A program made the translations under genes and the position numbers. From assembly GCF_051857475.1 (NCBI RefSeq), contig NZ_JBPZGZ010000007.1:62001-126000 (forward strand): DNA of 64,000 nucleotides, read 5' to 3'. The notes under the pieces were generated by a model. The model saw nothing but the letters and a program-made list of their open reading frames with translations. It did no database searches and had not been told where the DNA came from. This DNA is from Pelomonas sp051857475 (GTDB lineage: Bacteria; Pseudomonadota; Gammaproteobacteria; Burkholderiales; Burkholderiaceae_C). This document shows, piece by piece, positions 18,889-27,258 of this stretch. Positions within the stretch are counted from its first letter, which is position 1. The number at the start of each line of letters is the position of its first letter.

Positions 18889-19514
18889 GGTTTGGTGAGT
18901 GCGAGTTTCGCGGCGAGCACGGTGAAGAGGCCGGCGCCGCCGAGATTGAGGCTGCGCCCCACCCAGGGACGCGGCTGGCTGCGGCGCAGTGGCGCCACCA
19001 GCACGATGAGGGCCAGCAGGAAGAGCAGGCCCTGGGCGATGAACCAGGCGCCGAGAAACAGGAAGGCCAGCGTCTTGTTGGGCGCGTCCGCGGCGATGAA
19101 CTGCGGCAACAACGCCAGGAAGAACAGCGCCACCTTGGGATTCAGCGCATTCGTGAAGAAGCCCTGGCGCACGGTGCGCCACAGCGAGGGCGGTGCACTG
19201 ACCTCGGCCGGCGCCGACGCCGGCCTCAGCCCGGCCTTGGCCATGCCCCAGGCCACATAGAGCAGATAGGCCGCCCCCACCAGCTTGACGACGGTGAAGG
19301 CCTCGGCCGACGCCGCCAGCAGGGCCGCCAGACCGAAGGCCGCCGCCAGCGAATGCAGCACGCAGCCGCCCATGATGCCGATGGCCGCCGCCACGCCCTG
19401 GCGCCAGCCGCCACGCAGCGTGCTGGCCACCGTGTAGGCCATGTCGACGCCGGGCGTCGCGTTCAGGATGAAGACGGTGGCGGCAAAGAGGGGGAGGTCG
19501 TGGGTGCCGAGCAT
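18885..19514 (-). CDS. LysE/RhtB family exporter
   Basis: 209 residues, about six membrane helices. The family signature ATPGVDMAYTVASTLRGG (residues about 19-36, normally PGP in place of PGV) and the NPKVALFFLALLPQF stretch around 125-140 are present. These proteins export amino acids or homoserine lactones; the exact substrate is not evident. It is first in a two-gene unit with the SDR. Confidence 0.88.
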   Translation of the reverse strand: MLGTHDLPLFAATVFILNATPGVDMAYTVASTLRGGWRQGVAAAIGIMGGCVLHSLAAAFGLAALLAASAEAFTVVKLVGAAYLLYVAWGMAKAGLRPASAPAEVSAPPSLWRTVRQGFFTNALNPKVALFFLALLPQFIAADAPNKTLAFLFLGAWFIAQGLLFLLALIVLVAPLRRSQPRPWVGRSLNLGGAGLFTVLAAKLALTKP

Positions 19515-19572
19515 GGCCGGATCCTACGTTGACCGCCTCCCTGTCTTCAGCGCGGCGTCGAGAGACCTTGGC

Positions 19573-20751
19573 TCAGAGCATCTCCACCGCGAGCGCCGTG
19601 GCCTCGCCGCCGCCGATGCACAGCGCCGCCAGGCCACGCTTGAGGCCACGGGCCTTCAGCGCGCCCAGCAGGGTCACGACGATGCGGGCACCGCTGGCGC
19701 CGATGGGGTGGCCCAGGGCGACGGCGCCGCCGTTCACGTTGACGATGTCGTGGGGCAGCTTGAACTCGGCCATGGCGGCCATGGTCACGGCGGCGAAGGC
19801 TTCATTGACTTCCCACAGGTCGACCTGGCCGGCCTGCCAGCCGGCCTTGGCCAGGGCCTTCTGGATGGCGCCGGCCGGAGCCGTGCTGAACCATTCCGGG
19901 GCTTGCGCATGCACGGCATGGCTGACGATGCGGGCGATGGGCGCGAGGCCGCGGGCCTTGGCCGTGCTCTCGCGCATCAGCACCAGGGCGGCAGCGCCGT
20001 CGGAGATGCTGGACGAGGTGGCGGCGGTGATGGCGCCGTCCTTCTTGAAGGCGGGCTTCAGCGACGGGATCTTGTCGAGCTTGGCCTTGAAGGGCTGCTC
20101 GTCGAACTTGATCACGGTGTCACCCTTGGGGCCGCTCAGCGTCACGGGGGCCATTTCCCAGTCGAAGGCGCCGCTCTCGTTGGCGGCCTTGGCGCGCTGG
20201 GTGGAGGTGATGGCGTACTGGTCCATGGCCTCGCGGCTGAAGCTGTACTTGGCCACGCAGCTTTCAGCGAACACGCCCATGGCCTTGCCGCGCTCGTAGG
20301 CGTCTTCCAGGCCGTCCAGGGCCATGTGGTCGTAGACGGCGCTGGCGCCGTACTTGATGCCCTTGCGGGCGAACATCAGGTGGGGCGCATTGGTCATGCT
20401 CTCCATGCCGCCGGCCACCATGACCTCGGCCGAACCGGCCGCCAGCATGTCGTGGGCGAACATCATGGTGCGCATGCCGGAGCCGCACATCTTGCTCATG
20501 GTGACGGCGCCGGCCGAGTCCGGCAGGCCGGCCTTGCGCACGGCCTGGCGGGCGGGCGCCTGGCCCTGGCCGGCCATCAGGCAGTTGCCCATCAGCACTT
20601 CGTCGACCGAGTCGCCCGGCACGCCGGCGCGCTCGACGGCGGCCTTGATGGCGACGGCGCCCAGCTCCCAGCCGGCCAGGCCGGCGAAATCACCCAGCAG
20701 GCCGCCGATGGGCGTGCGGGCGGCGGACACGATGACGATAGGGTCGGACAT
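19573..20751 (-). CDS. acetyl-CoA C-acyltransferase (thiolase)
   Basis: 392 residues, a full-length type II thiolase. The acyl-accepting Cys89 lies in KMCGSGMRT, the His in GGAVALGHPIGASGAR and the second catalytic Cys in CIGGGEA. It performs either thiolytic cleavage of 3-ketoacyl-CoA or the condensation of two acetyl-CoA. Acetoacetyl-CoA from leucine breakdown is a likely substrate, because a LiuR-like palindrome stands 47 bp upstream. The ATG at 20751 begins the conserved MSDPIVIVSAARTP. Its final 60 codons run convergent with no gene; 58 bases then separate its stop from the LysE start. Confidence 0.93.
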   Translation of the reverse strand: MSDPIVIVSAARTPIGGLLGDFAGLAGWELGAVAIKAAVERAGVPGDSVDEVLMGNCLMAGQGQAPARQAVRKAGLPDSAGAVTMSKMCGSGMRTMMFAHDMLAAGSAEVMVAGGMESMTNAPHLMFARKGIKYGASAVYDHMALDGLEDAYERGKAMGVFAESCVAKYSFSREAMDQYAITSTQRAKAANESGAFDWEMAPVTLSGPKGDTVIKFDEQPFKAKLDKIPSLKPAFKKDGAITAATSSSISDGAAALVLMRESTAKARGLAPIARIVSHAVHAQAPEWFSTAPAGAIQKALAKAGWQAGQVDLWEVNEAFAAVTMAAMAEFKLPHDIVNVNGGAVALGHPIGASGARIVVTLLGALKARGLKRGLAALCIGGGEATALAVEML

Positions 20752-20797
20752 GGCGGTACTCCGTGGTTCGTTCAGATGCGCCATTTTGACGCCATCA

Positions 20798-20815
20798 ATT
20801 GACGTGCACGTCAAT
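20798..20815. promoter_or_regulatory. LiuR-like operator of the thiolase gene
   Basis: Perfect 18-bp palindrome ATTGACGTG/CACGTCAAT, 47 bp before the thiolase ATG. The distal arm supplies a TTGACG -35 hexamer on the minus strand, and CAAAAT at 20788-20783 could be the -10 with a 20-bp spacer, like the long spacers used by MerR-family regulators. The same core occurs before liuA and icmF in this window. LiuR is a MerR-family regulator of branched-chain amino acid degradation; the match to its site is from memory. Confidence 0.75.
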
Positions 20816-20853
20816 CACCGCCCAATGCCGGGGTCAATTGCCGGGGCAAAGCC

Positions 20854-21663
20854 CTAGCGCCGGGGCGCCGCCGGCACGACGCCGCAGTCGACCGGCCGCG
20901 CCTCGGGCGCGACGCGGCGCACCGCCAGGCAGGCCTCGCGCCAGAAGGCGCGCACGAAGTCGGCATGGGTGGCCCAGAGGCGCGGGCTGGCGGGCACGAA
21001 ATAGGGCTGGTAGTGCACGATGGGCGTGACTTCGACGAGATCGATGCCGCGCATCTCGGGCGTCAAGGTCTCGCGGGTGGACAACAACACGTCGAAGCGA
21101 TGCGCCTGCAGCATCTGCAGCGCACCGGCAAAGGTGCTGGAGGTCTCCATGCGCCAGCCGCGCTCGCGGGCGAGCTGCTCCTGGGCGGTACCGACGACGG
21201 CGCCGACGCGCAGCCCCGGCGACAGTGTCGTGCCGTCCCAGCCGGGGCCGCCACGCGCCAGCGGCGAGCCGGGCAGGGTGTAGAAGACGAGATGGCCCAT
21301 CAACGGTGCCACGCTGGCGTCGGGCCGGCCGGCGGCATCGAGCGGAAAGCGCATGGCCTTGAGGCGCTCGGCGGTGGCGCCGAAGAAGAGCACGAACTCC
21401 AGCTCGCCCTGCTCGACCAGCAGCGACATGCGCCGCCCCGGCATGCGCTGCGGCTCGATGTCGCAACCCAGGCGTTGAGCGGCCACGCGCATGGCCTGCA
21501 GTGCCCAGCCGGGCGGGTCGGAAAAGCCCGGCCCCGGGCCGTTGATCATGGGTGGGAAAGATGAATCGCTGAAGCCGATGCGCAGCGGCTGCGGGCAGTC
21601 CAGCGCCCAGGCACCGGGCGAGGCCAGGGCGCTGGCGAGAGCCAGGAACAACAGGCGGCGCAT
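20854..21663 (-). CDS. orphan periplasmic substrate-binding protein (family 3), copy 1
   Basis: 269 residues. A signal peptide (1-20) precedes a type 2 periplasmic-binding domain starting DCPQPLRIGFSDSSFPPM. No permease or ATPase is adjacent. It is a diverged tandem paralogue of the next gene: both share CPQPLRIGFSD, PPGW, RLGC, TRE-LTPE and a C-terminal DCG-VPA. The pair of Cys residues at each end (C in CPQP and in DCG) may form a disulfide. It could bind an amino-acid-like ligand and act as a sensor partner; the ligand is unknown. The 45-bp gap to the upstream paralogue suggests co-transcription. Confidence 0.8.
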   Translation of the reverse strand: MRRLLFLALASALASPGAWALDCPQPLRIGFSDSSFPPMINGPGPGFSDPPGWALQAMRVAAQRLGCDIEPQRMPGRRMSLLVEQGELEFVLFFGATAERLKAMRFPLDAAGRPDASVAPLMGHLVFYTLPGSPLARGGPGWDGTTLSPGLRVGAVVGTAQEQLARERGWRMETSSTFAGALQMLQAHRFDVLLSTRETLTPEMRGIDLVEVTPIVHYQPYFVPASPRLWATHADFVRAFWREACLAVRRVAPEARPVDCGVVPAAPRR

Positions 21664-21708
21664 GGCCCGAGTGTAGGAAGCGCGCCGCCACGCGGCAGCG
21701 GGGAAGCC

Positions 21709-22521
21709 CTAGCGCCAGGCCGTGGCCGGCACCGTGCCGCAGTCGGCGGGGCGGATGTCGGGCTCCAGCCGCCGCACGGCCTGGCAGAGCTGGCGCCAGA
21801 AGCTGCGCGTCCACTCCGGATGGCGCTGCGCGAAGGGCGGCGAGGCCGGCGCAAAGAACGGCAGCTTGGCGACGCCGGGCGACCACTCGACGAGATCGGC
21901 CCGTTGCTCAGGCGTCAGCACTTCGCGCGTCGTCAGCAGCAGGTCGAAACGGCGCGCCTGCAGCATCGCCAGCCCGCCATCGAGCACGCCGATGGGCTCG
22001 GTGGCCCACCCACGACTGCGCGCGATGGCCTCCTGCACCGAGCCGGTCAGCACACCGACGCGCAGGCCTACCGGCAGGCGCTGGCCGTCCCAGCCGGCAT
22101 CGGCCGCTTCACCGCTGCGGCCGAACAGGGCCAGATGACCGAACACCGGCGCCCAGGCCAGGTCGGGCCGGCTCTGGGCGTCGAGAGGGAAGGCGAAGCT
22201 GCGCAAGCGCTCGGGCGTGGTGCCGAACAGCAGGCCGATGTCGACGCCGCCCTGGGCCAGCGAGGCCGACAGGCGGCGGTTGGGCAGGCGCAGCAGCTCG
22301 GCCTGGCAGCCCAGGCGCTTGAGGGCCTCGCGCACGGCGGCGACCTCCCAGCCGGGCGGTTCCGGGAATGTCGGGCCCGAGCCCAGCAGGCCGGGCGGCG
22401 AGGCCGCGTCGCTGAAGCCGATGCGCAGCGGCTGCGGGCAGCCCTCCGCGCGGACCGGAGCGGCAGCCCAGCACAACAGGCCGGCCAGCAGCGGCAACAG
22501 CAGGCGCAGGCTCAGCGCCAC
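21709..22521 (-). CDS. orphan periplasmic substrate-binding protein (family 3), copy 2
   Basis: 270 residues, starting at a GTG (22521) that overlaps the end of the AraC gene by 10 bases. No ATG gives a complete signal peptide, and this start yields a good one (LSLRLLLPLLAGLLCWAAAPVRAEG). The mature part begins CPQPLRIGFSDAASPPG and is a paralogue of the protein encoded downstream. Translation is probably coupled to the regulator gene. No transporter components are present. Confidence 0.78.
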   Translation of the reverse strand: MALSLRLLLPLLAGLLCWAAAPVRAEGCPQPLRIGFSDAASPPGLLGSGPTFPEPPGWEVAAVREALKRLGCQAELLRLPNRRLSASLAQGGVDIGLLFGTTPERLRSFAFPLDAQSRPDLAWAPVFGHLALFGRSGEAADAGWDGQRLPVGLRVGVLTGSVQEAIARSRGWATEPIGVLDGGLAMLQARRFDLLLTTREVLTPEQRADLVEWSPGVAKLPFFAPASPPFAQRHPEWTRSFWRQLCQAVRRLEPDIRPADCGTVPATAWR

Positions 22522-23360
22522 AGCCGGTAGGCCCAGAAGGCCTCCTCCGTCTGGATGCGGCGGCGCAGGTCCTCGGGGCTGAAGCCGGTCAGGCGGCGCG
22601 TTTCGCGGCAGAGGTGGCTCTGGTCGGCGTAGTCGCTGCCGGCCGCGATGTCGGCCCAGTTCACGGCGCCCACCCCTTCGGCCGCGGCCACCGCGTAGAA
22701 GGCCTGCTCGGCCCGCGACACGGCGCGCAGTTCGCGCATGGGCAGGCCAGCCCAGGCCTTGATGCGCCGCTCCAGCTGGCGCAGGCTGCGGCCGGCCGCG
22801 CTGGTGGCGGCGCGCACCGCCAGCGCCTCGGTCCAGTCGGCATAGCGATGGCCCGGGCGTTGCGTGCCCAGGGTCTGCCAACGCGGCAGCAGGAAGGCTT
22901 CCAGCAACTGCAGGCGCGCGTCGTCGTCGGCCGCGCCCGACATCGCCTCACCCCAGGCCAGCCAGTCGGCGGGCAGCACCTCGCGCGCATCGACGACTTG
23001 GTTGACGTAGCGGTCCAGCGAGACACCGGTCAGCGCCGCGAAGGCATCGGGCAGCATCAGCAGCTTGAAGGCCCGCATCTCGCCCGGGTTGCGCGTGTGC
23101 GTCGGCAGCGTGAACGGCCCGCCGAACAGCATGGGCGCGTGGCGACGATCGGGCGGCGGTGTCGAGAAGCCCGGCGTCGCCAGCCACTCGCTGCTGCCCT
23201 CGGCCCACCAGAACAGCTGCGCCAGCGGCGTCGCGGGGAAGTAGTTCTCGCGCTGCACGGCGTCGAGCTGGCGCCCCCGGGTGTCGCGCATCATGACGCC
23301 CCGCACGCAGCCGGCCAGGGCCAGCGGCGGCAGCCAGAGGCGGGTGCGCTCTTCAGTCAT
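22512..23360 (-). CDS. AraC-type transcriptional regulator
   Basis: 282 residues. The C-terminal third contains an AraC-like DNA-binding domain (VNWADIAAGSDYADQSHLCRETRRLTGFSPEDLRRRI). The N-terminal region resembles the DUF6597/cupin-like sensor part of such regulators (FPATPLAQLFWW, HTRNPGEMRAF). It is the first gene of a run with the two binding-protein genes, which it probably controls. It is divergent from the cytochrome P450 gene with only 50 bases between the starts, so the P450 is a second candidate target. Confidence 0.8.
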   Translation of the reverse strand: MTEERTRLWLPPLALAGCVRGVMMRDTRGRQLDAVQRENYFPATPLAQLFWWAEGSSEWLATPGFSTPPPDRRHAPMLFGGPFTLPTHTRNPGEMRAFKLLMLPDAFAALTGVSLDRYVNQVVDAREVLPADWLAWGEAMSGAADDDARLQLLEAFLLPRWQTLGTQRPGHRYADWTEALAVRAATSAAGRSLRQLERRIKAWAGLPMRELRAVSRAEQAFYAVAAAEGVGAVNWADIAAGSDYADQSHLCRETRRLTGFSPEDLRRRIQTEEAFWAYRLWR

Positions 23361-23410
23361 GCGGTCAGTGTCGCATTCGTTCAAGACCGTGGAGGGCACC
23401 GAGGCGCAGC

Positions 23411-24778
23411 ATGCAGCCCATGACAACATTGACCTGGAACGATCTCCCGAGCCACCCCGACCGCTGGTGGGGCCTGCCCGTGCTGGCCGCCATGCGGCGC
23501 GACTATCTCGCCGTCATCTCCGCCCAGCGGCCGCTGGGCGACCTGGTGGCCCAGCGCATCCTCGCCGAGCGCGGCGTCGACCTCTTCGACCCCGAGCTGG
23601 TACGCGCCGTCATGGTGGACCACGCCGATGCGCTGACCCGCTGGGAGCGCGGCCCCGAGGTGTTCGCCCAGCTGATGGGCCAGTCCGTCCTCGTCACCGA
23701 GGGCGCGACCTGGCAGCGCCAGCGCCGCATGCTCATGCAGGCCTTCACGCCCAAGCGCGTGGCCGGCTATGCGGCGCTGATGACCGAGGCCGCCGCCGCG
23801 GGGCTGGCGCAAGTCAGGGAGGGCGAGGTGGCCATGGACACGCTGTTCAGCCACCTGACCATGGACGTCATCTCGCGCACGCTGTTCAGCCGGCCCATCG
23901 GCGTCGACACCGGCGCCGCGGCCGAGGCCGTGCAGGTGCTCAGCGAGACGGCCCTGGCCGAGATGTTCTGGCCCATGACCCTGCCCGACTGGCTGCCCTT
24001 GCCTGGCAAGGCCGCCAAGCGCCGCGCCAACCGGTTGCTGCACGGGCTGCTGGGTGGCCACGTCCAGGCGCGGCGTGAATCCAATGAGGACAAGGCCGAT
24101 CTGCTGGGCATGCTGATGGCCCTGCGCGACGAAGCGACGGGCGAGGCCCTGTCGCCGCAGGAGATCTACGACCAGTGCATGGTCAGTTTCCAGGCCGGCC
24201 ACGAGACCAGCGCCACGGCCCTGCTGTGGTGGAGCTGGCTGCTGGCCGCCCACCCCGAGGCGCAGGTGCGGGCACGCGCCGAAGTCGACGCCGTGCTGGC
24301 CGGCCGTGCGCCGACCTCCGACGACGCGGCCGCCCTGCCCTTCCTGTCGGCCACGCTGAAGGAGGCCATGCGCCTGTACCCGCCCGTGGCCGGCCTGCTG
24401 ACGCGGCGGCTGACGCGCGCGATCACGCTAGGCGGCGTGCGCCTGCCGGCGCGCACCCTCGTACGCGTGACGCCGTGGCTGCTGCACCGCGACCCGCGCT
24501 GGTGGCCGGACGCGCCGCTGGCCTTCAAGCCGGAGCGCTTCATGGCGGACGCGCCCCACGAGATTCCGCGTGGCGCCTACATCCCCTTCGGCGTGGGACC
24601 GCGAGTCTGCCTGGGCCAGCATTTCGCGGTGCTGGAGATGACGCTGATTGCCGCGCTGATGCTGCAGCGTTTCGAGTTGAGCCCGGTGAACAGCGAAGTG
24701 CCCCGGCCGCGCATGGCGGTCACGCTGAGGCCCGATGGCGGGCTGAAGTTGAGGCTTGCCGCGCGGAGGCCGGCATGA
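23411..24778 (+). CDS. cytochrome P450
   Basis: 455 residues. I-helix AGHETSA (oxygen activation), K-helix ExxR in KEAMRLYPP, the PERF-type motif FKPERF and the heme loop FGVGPRVCLGQ with axial Cys400 are all intact. Length and motif style are closer to the CYP4/CYP102-like fatty-acid-hydroxylase class than to typical CYP101-type bacterial P450s. No ferredoxin or reductase is encoded nearby, so redox partners must come from elsewhere. The start at 23411 has GAGG six bases upstream; ATG at 23420 is an alternative. It overlaps the next gene by 4 bases. Confidence 0.92.
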   Translation: MQPMTTLTWNDLPSHPDRWWGLPVLAAMRRDYLAVISAQRPLGDLVAQRILAERGVDLFDPELVRAVMVDHADALTRWERGPEVFAQLMGQSVLVTEGATWQRQRRMLMQAFTPKRVAGYAALMTEAAAAGLAQVREGEVAMDTLFSHLTMDVISRTLFSRPIGVDTGAAAEAVQVLSETALAEMFWPMTLPDWLPLPGKAAKRRANRLLHGLLGGHVQARRESNEDKADLLGMLMALRDEATGEALSPQEIYDQCMVSFQAGHETSATALLWWSWLLAAHPEAQVRARAEVDAVLAGRAPTSDDAAALPFLSATLKEAMRLYPPVAGLLTRRLTRAITLGGVRLPARTLVRVTPWLLHRDPRWWPDAPLAFKPERFMADAPHEIPRGAYIPFGVGPRVCLGQHFAVLEMTLIAALMLQRFELSPVNSEVPRPRMAVTLRPDGGLKLRLAARRPA

Positions 24779-25161
24779 ACACCTGGCTGGTGGCCGCGGC
24801 GGTCGTCATCGCACTGACCGGACTGGCCCATTCTGTCGGCGGCGAGTGGCTGATCTTTCGCACGCTGCGTCGCAGCGGCGTGGTGCCCAGCGGCGGACAG
24901 CCCGTGCTGCGCGGCTACCAGACGCGCATCCTGTGGGCCAACTGGCATCTGGTGACGGTGCTGGGCTGGGCACTGGCCGCATTGCTGCTGTGGGTGGCCC
25001 AGCCGGGACCCAGAGCCGCTTCCGGCGGCATCATCGAGCGCGGCGTGGTTGTGGCGCTGTTGACTGGCGGCTCGCTGGTGCTGTGGAGCAACCGCGGTCG
25101 CCATCCGGGCTGGATAGCGCTCTGGATGGCCGCGGCGTTGGTGCTCGTGTCGTTGCGCTAG
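24775..25161 (+). CDS. four-helix membrane protein coupled to P450
   Basis: 128 residues with four hydrophobic segments (about 3-20, 55-76, 85-103, 110-126). I do not recognise the family. The 4-bp ATGA overlap with the P450 stop implies coupled translation, so a role linked to the P450 (membrane anchoring, substrate access or export) is conceivable but unproven. A dispersed palindromic repeat follows in the convergent gap. Confidence 0.65.
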   Translation: MNTWLVAAAVVIALTGLAHSVGGEWLIFRTLRRSGVVPSGGQPVLRGYQTRILWANWHLVTVLGWALAALLLWVAQPGPRAASGGIIERGVVVALLTGGSLVLWSNRGRHPGWIALWMAAALVLVSLR

Positions 25162-25195
25162 GCGAGTTTTCAACGCCTCGCGGCGTCGCCTTGCA

Positions 25196-25330
25196 CTGCG
25201 GGCCGAGCGCCGGGCCGCTCCCAGGGCGGCCCGCGGGCGATGTGCTTGCGGCTCAATGCCGCAAGCATCGCCGTCGCCTCGGGGGACCGATCGGGCTGCC
25301 TGCGTTCAGCAAGGCAGACCGGGCGAGGGG
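25196..25330. repeat. dispersed palindromic intergenic repeat, copy A
   Basis: About 135 bp, closely matching copy B at 30634-30772. It contains two stem-loops: GGGCCG-AGCGCC-GGGCCGCTCCC-type GC-rich folding at the left, and in the middle GCGATG..CTTGCGGC (25237-25252) pairing with GCCGCAAGCATCGC (25258-25271). A conserved CCTCGGGGGACCG and GCGTTCAGC follow. It fills the gap between convergent genes ending at 25161 and 25342, and may act as a two-way terminator as well as being a REP-like repeat. Confidence 0.75.
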
Positions 25331-25341
25331 CAAAAACAACT

Positions 25342-25593
25342 TCAGCGGTAGAAGGCTTCGACCTGGCCCTTGAGCTTGATGCACAGCGGCCGGCCCTTGC
25401 GGTCCAGGGTCTTGCCGGCGGGCACCTTGATCCAGCCTTCGCTGATGCAGTATTCCTCGACGTCCTGGCGGTCCTTGCCGTTGAAGCGGATGCCGATGTC
25501 GTGCTCGAAGACGGCGGCGACATGGTGGGGGCTGCGCGGGTCGACGCTGAGGTGGTCGGGCAGTTCGGGGCGGGAGGCAGGTGCTTCGGACAT
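25342..25593 (-). CDS. DUF3297 family protein
   Basis: 83 residues, matching the small DUF3297 family from memory: LPDHLSVDPRSPHHVAAVFE, then GIRFNGKDRQDVEEYCISEGW and a C-terminal LDRKGRPLCIKLKG. The length is typical of the family. No function is established. The ATG at 25593 begins the conserved fold. It lies just downstream of the SH3 protein gene on the same strand (40-base gap). Confidence 0.78.
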   Translation of the reverse strand: MSEAPASRPELPDHLSVDPRSPHHVAAVFEHDIGIRFNGKDRQDVEEYCISEGWIKVPAGKTLDRKGRPLCIKLKGQVEAFYR

Positions 25594-25633
25594 GGTCGGG
25601 ATCGGAAGTGAATGCCGCATTGTCGCGGTTGGC

Positions 25634-27178
25634 TCAGCAGCCGCAGCCGTAGGAGAAGAGGTCCACATCCAGCAGGCGCCAGTGGCCGGCGACGTTGGCC
25701 AGCAACAGGCGGTACCAGGGGTCGTCGTGCTTGAGCGAGCCATCCAGGTGGCCGGGGCCGCGGCCGGTGGCCTGCAGCCAGGCCAGGTCGGGCACGCCGT
25801 CGCCATCCAGGTCCACGACGCGCCACTCGGCGGACACGAAGCCGGTCTTGTCGCGGTCGAGCTTGAAGGCCTGCGATGTCCAGCGCGCCGGCCCGGCCGG
25901 CAGGGGCTTGGTGCTCCAGAGGCGGAACAGCGTCAGCGGACCTGAGCGCGCCGGCTGCTCGAACTGGTTGCGCTTGTAGGTGGCGGCGTCGGCGTCACCG
26001 AAGCTGAATGCCCCCTGCCACGCAGCGCAGCCGGTTTCCGAGTTCGGATCCCAGCTGGTGCTCATGGTCTCCGGTTGCCGGCGCTCCTCGCGCAGGCTCT
26101 GGTTGGACATCAGGCTGATGCGCTGCAGCGGCTGCGTCAGGCGTTCGACTCGAATGCCTGCTTCCATCTCGCGGGGGCGTCGCGCTCCCGGCAAGAGCGA
26201 CTCGTGCAACCAGACCACCTCACCACCGAAGCGGGTGGCAAGGGCGGGAATGGACTCGCCTGGCCCCGCCAGTTCGGCCTCGCTGCGCCACCAGGACGGC
26301 GTCACCGCCGGCAGGGCGGGCAGCGCCCGGATGAAGGCAGCCGGCCGGCTCGCGTGTTCGTTGCTGAAGATCTCGCCCCACAGATTGAGGGAGGCCGCCG
26401 GGTCGCCCGACTTGGGGTCGCGCAGCTGTTCCCAATCGGGCCACACGGTGGCCGGTTCGCGGACATGGGCTACCTGTCCCGACAGCCTCGCCTTCATGCG
26501 CTCCAGTTGCTCGTCGGGTCCCGTCGGGGCCGCATTGCCCTTCGCTTGGCGCTGCCGCTCGACATGACTCGCGTAGTGCGACATCAGCTCCCAGCTGGGC
26601 GCGATCCAGAAGGCTCGCGCGGGATCGAAGTCGGGGTTGTTGCGGCCGTCCTTCCAGGGCTCGGTGAGCTTGTCCATCTCCAACGGTGAACGCTGCAGAT
26701 AGCGGCAGGCGGTATAGCCGGATTGCACGTCGCCATCGACGCGCTGCACGGCGCAATAGCCGTTGCTGCCGGCTTCATCGCCGGTCAAGCGCAGCATCGT
26801 GTTCAGGCTCAGCCGGCTCAGCACGGCGGCATCGGGCCGCGGTTCGGCCCGCATCAGCAGATTGCTGCCGGCCACCCAGCGCCGGTCGGCCGGCACGCCG
26901 CCTTCGCCGGCGCGCGGCAGGGCCACGGGCTGCTCGCTCAGATAGCGGCAGGCCACAAAGGCGAGCTGGGTGCCAGCTTCCACCATGCACCAGTCGCCGC
27001 CACCGACGTTGGGCGTCACCAGGCGCACACGGCTGCCCTGTTGCAGCCGGGCGAGGATAGGCGCGGTGGGCGAGGCTTCGGCACGCAGCATCAGGCTGGT
27101 GGCCTGGACCCAGCGGTCCTGGGCCAGCGCCTGGGTCCACGGCGCCAGCAGCAGCATCAACAGCGGGATTCGGTTCAT
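25634..27178 (-). CDS. exported protein with two bacterial SH3 domains
   Basis: 514 residues with a signal peptide (1-20). Two SH3_3-type repeats follow (about 24-80 and 98-165), each with a W-V-ATSLMLRAE / W-V-AGSNLLMRAE opening and a CRYL ending, so they are tandem copies. The remaining 340 residues are a domain I cannot assign; near the C-terminus there is an FG-GAP-like DLDGDGVPDLAWLQ calcium-loop motif. SH3b domains usually bind cell wall. Divergent from the ECF sigma factor gene (80 bases), which could make it a target of that system. Confidence 0.68.
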   Translation of the reverse strand: MNRIPLLMLLLAPWTQALAQDRWVQATSLMLRAEASPTAPILARLQQGSRVRLVTPNVGGGDWCMVEAGTQLAFVACRYLSEQPVALPRAGEGGVPADRRWVAGSNLLMRAEPRPDAAVLSRLSLNTMLRLTGDEAGSNGYCAVQRVDGDVQSGYTACRYLQRSPLEMDKLTEPWKDGRNNPDFDPARAFWIAPSWELMSHYASHVERQRQAKGNAAPTGPDEQLERMKARLSGQVAHVREPATVWPDWEQLRDPKSGDPAASLNLWGEIFSNEHASRPAAFIRALPALPAVTPSWWRSEAELAGPGESIPALATRFGGEVVWLHESLLPGARRPREMEAGIRVERLTQPLQRISLMSNQSLREERRQPETMSTSWDPNSETGCAAWQGAFSFGDADAATYKRNQFEQPARSGPLTLFRLWSTKPLPAGPARWTSQAFKLDRDKTGFVSAEWRVVDLDGDGVPDLAWLQATGRGPGHLDGSLKHDDPWYRLLLANVAGHWRLLDVDLFSYGCGC

Positions 27179-27258
27179 CGGCACATCATCGCCGCACGCG
27201 GCACTGGCATCGTGGGGAGGGACAAGCCCCCGAGCCGGTGCCAGCATGACGGCGCATC

